A stretch of DNA of 14,806 nt, taken from NCBI GenBank assembly GCA_002337215.1, contig DDFO01000056.1:11631-26436 (forward strand), written 5' to 3'. Under the pieces are notes generated by a model. It did no database searches, was not told the DNA's origin, and worked only from the letters and a program-made list of their open reading frames with translations. This DNA comes from Phycisphaerales bacterium UBA1926. Lineage in GTDB: Bacteria > Planctomycetota > Phycisphaerae > Phycisphaerales > UBA1924. Every line of letters begins with the position of its first letter. The stretch's first letter is position 1. Shown here one piece after another: positions 12,980 to 14,806 of the stretch. The position numbers and the translations under genes were made by a program.

Positions 12980-14257
12980 ATGGCACGACCGATCGATTTT
13001 CTGCTCCTGCTCTTGGCCTCTCCCACCCTCGCCGCCGACCTCACCCTCCTGGTTGACGTTCCCCCCGGCACCGCGCCGCCCGTGCATGTCGCGGGGAGCT
13101 TCCAGGGCTGGAACCCCGGGTCGGCCGCGCACCGGCTCGATGCCCAGCCCGACGGGCGGTACGCGATCACGCTGGATCTGCCTGATGGCGTCCCGATCGA
13201 GTTCAAGTTCACGCGCGGGTCGTGGGGGACAGTGGAAAAGGGGCCGAACGGGGAGGAGATCCAGAACCGGACGCACACGCCCGACGGCAACGAGACACTC
13301 GACCTCACCGTCGCTCGGTGGGCGGATGGCGGGAACGGATCGACGATCACCGGCGACGTGACCACCTTCACGCACGCTTCGTTCCTCAGTGGCCGGCGGG
13401 TGTGGGTCTACCGCCCGCCGGGGTACGCGGATTCGGACGCGGCATACCCGGTGCTCTATATGCACGACGGGCAGAACCTGTTCGATACGCAGACGAGTTT
13501 CGCGGGCGAGTGGCGCGTCGATGAGGCGTGCGAGGCGTTGATCTCAGCGGGGGAGATCGAGTCGATTATCGTCGTCGGGATCGACAACGGACCCAACCGG
13601 TGCGGCGAGTACACGCCGTGGCGGGACGACGGGATCGGGTGCGGCGGGCAGGGCGACGCCTACCTGACCGCGGTCCGCGATGTGCTCATGCCGGAGATCG
13701 CGCAGCGGTACCGGGTGCAGCCCGGCGCGGCGTACATGGCGGGCTCGTCGCTGGGCGGGCTGATCTCGGCCTATGCGGGGTACGCGTTCGACGATTGGTC
13801 ACGCGTCGTGGCGGTGTCGCCCTCGTACTGGTTTAACGGCGCGGCGATGGTCGGGTTTGCGCAGCAGGCGGGTCGGCCGGCGTCGCTCGAACGGTTCTAC
13901 CAGGACTTCGGGACCGCGGAGGGGAGCCTCACGCCGTTCAACCAGATGCGGAGCGTGGCGCTGAGCCAGGGCTTTGTGGAGGGCGCGGACTTCCGCTCGG
14001 TCGTCGCCTCGGGGCACACGCACAGCGAGACGTTCTGGGCCCAGCGCCTGCCGGACATTCTGCGGTTCCTGATCGACCCGCCCGCGTGCAACGCCGCGGA
14101 CCTGGACAACAACAGCCTGCTCGATCTCGCGGACATCAGCCTGTTCGTGAGCGGGTTCCTCGCGCAGGATCCCGCGGTGGATTTCGACCGCGACGGGATC
14201 TTCGATCTTGATGACATCGTGGTGTTCGTCACCGCGTTTAACGGCGGCTGTCCGTGA
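12980..14257 (+). CDS. Secreted esterase with N-terminal carbohydrate-binding-like domain and C-terminal dockerin/EF-hand-like tail
   Basis: ATG 12980 opens into a signal peptide (about residues 1-19, ending TLAA). Residues 20-112 resemble a CBM20/CBM48-like E-set domain (VHVAGSFQGWNP, DGRYAITLDLPDG, FKFTRGSW). Residues about 130-367 are an alpha/beta hydrolase of the esterase D/Fes type (PF00756): VYRPPGY, LYMHDGQNLFD (159-169), nucleophile elbow GSSLGG with Ser257, and SGHTHSETFW with the likely catalytic His346 or His348. The tail (about 371-425) has two Asp-rich helix-loop segments (DLDNNSLLDLADI and DFDRDGIFDLDDI), as in type I dockerin-like calcium modules, and ends NGGCP. The family hydrolyses esters such as acyl groups on carbohydrates or siderophores; here an exported carbohydrate esterase is the best guess. 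No Shine-Dalgarno is apparent. The SDR gene follows 58 bases later. Confidence 0.9.
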   Translation: MARPIDFLLLLLASPTLAADLTLLVDVPPGTAPPVHVAGSFQGWNPGSAAHRLDAQPDGRYAITLDLPDGVPIEFKFTRGSWGTVEKGPNGEEIQNRTHTPDGNETLDLTVARWADGGNGSTITGDVTTFTHASFLSGRRVWVYRPPGYADSDAAYPVLYMHDGQNLFDTQTSFAGEWRVDEACEALISAGEIESIIVVGIDNGPNRCGEYTPWRDDGIGCGGQGDAYLTAVRDVLMPEIAQRYRVQPGAAYMAGSSLGGLISAYAGYAFDDWSRVVAVSPSYWFNGAAMVGFAQQAGRPASLERFYQDFGTAEGSLTPFNQMRSVALSQGFVEGADFRSVVASGHTHSETFWAQRLPDILRFLIDPPACNAADLDNNSLLDLADISLFVSGFLAQDPAVDFDRDGIFDLDDIVVFVTAFNGGCP

Positions 14258-14315
14258 GGGATGCCGGCGCGAGCCGCGGACGAATCCGTGGGCTGCAAGC
14301 GTCGAAGGTGATTGC

Positions 14316-14806
14316 ATGACAACGACTCTGATTACAGGCGCGAACCGCGGCATCGGGCTCGCGATCGCGAAGCAGGCCGTCGGGGTGGGGCACGCCGTGA
14401 TCGGCACCGCTCGGAAGCCGGGAGAGGCGATCGAGCTCCGGGACCTCGGGGTTCGGGTCTGCCAACTCGACACGGCCGACCCGGTGTCGGTTGAGGCGTT
14501 GCGTACCGAGATCGATGGCACGCCCATCGACAACCTGATCAACAACGCCGCGATCTTCCCGGATCGGTCGGGGCTCGATGCGACCGACCTCGACGACTTC
14601 GAGGCGACCATGCGGGTGAACGTCCGAGGTCCGATCGCGGTGACGCGGGCGTTGCTCGAGAACGTGCGTGCGAGCGAGCGGAAGACGGTCGCGACGATCT
14701 CATCGTCGATGGGCTCGATCGCCGGGACAAAGTCGGGCGGGTCGTACGCCTACCGAGCGTCGAAGGCCGCGGTGAACATGCTGATGCGGGCGATGTCGGC
14801 GGAGAT
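14316..14806 (+). CDS. SDR family NAD(P)-dependent oxidoreductase, 3' end missing
   Basis: ATG 14316, with AAGG 9 bases upstream (gaaggtgattgc), starts a frame that runs open off the right edge: 163 complete codons. It shows the classical short-chain dehydrogenase signatures: TGANRGIG (7-14) for the Rossmann cofactor loop, NNAA (76-79), the catalytic Ser at about 131 in ISSSMGS, and YRASK with Tyr146 and Lys150. The remaining roughly 80-100 residues, including the substrate-specificity region, lie outside the window, so the substrate is unknown. The sequence is nearest in feel to the CsgA/sniffer-like carbonyl reductase branch. It is 58 bases after the esterase gene on the same strand and may be co-transcribed. 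Confidence 0.93.
   Translation, partial: MTTTLITGANRGIGLAIAKQAVGVGHAVIGTARKPGEAIELRDLGVRVCQLDTADPVSVEALRTEIDGTPIDNLINNAAIFPDRSGLDATDLDDFEATMRVNVRGPIAVTRALLENVRASERKTVATISSSMGSIAGTKSGGSYAYRASKAAVNMLMRAMSAE

Overview
The window is GC-rich chromosomal DNA from a bacterium that most resembles a planctomycete of the Phycisphaerae (inference). The pointers are a secreted protein ending in a VPAPG + hydrophobic stretch + RRRR sorting tail, a secreted esterase ending in a paired EF-hand/dockerin-like module that finishes in GCP, and a mixture of clear, weak and absent Shine-Dalgarno sites. I saw no phage, transposon, CRISPR array, tRNA or rRNA, and no gap without a gene exceeds about 230 bases.

Layout. 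(1) 1-1314 (+): 3' part of cinA, cut by the left edge and convergent with the next block. (2) 4038-1318 (-): prpB (methylisocitrate lyase), a small lipoprotein, a Pat-like GNAT acetyltransferase and a bacterial PH-domain membrane protein. (3) 4238-5147 (+): a secreted PEP-CTERM-like protein, then a compact predicted RNA fold and a strong intrinsic terminator. (4) 5448-5182 (-) and 5575-6171 (+): a divergent pair, a small unknown protein and a lipoprotein with a DUF442/rhodanese-type phosphatase-like domain. (5) 10755-6195 (-): an MscS-type channel, a CPBP membrane protease, an MmgE/PrpD-family dehydratase and a LOG-family nucleotide phosphoribohydrolase. Two of these junctions are 4-base GTGA stop/start overlaps, so the four genes look like one or two operons. 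(6) 10976-14806 (+): acetyl-CoA acetyltransferase, a small two-TM zinc-ribbon protein, a non-coding stretch with a pair of inverted GNRA-loop palindromes, the secreted esterase, and the start of an SDR oxidoreductase cut by the right edge.

How it fits together. PrpB and the PrpD-family enzyme would supply two steps of the 2-methylcitrate cycle (propionyl-CoA to pyruvate plus succinate), and the thiolase handles acetyl-CoA/acetoacetyl-CoA. Together they suggest short-chain acyl-CoA metabolism, although the genes are scattered and no methylcitrate synthase is present here. The other genes are general: pyridine nucleotide salvage (CinA), osmotic protection (MscS), envelope and secreted proteins.

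I found no convincing new multi-gene system. The most unusual signals are non-coding: a three-way-junction fold in front of the terminator at 5111-5147, and two inverted palindromes near 12811-12882 that differ by a compensatory base-pair change while both keep GNRA loops.
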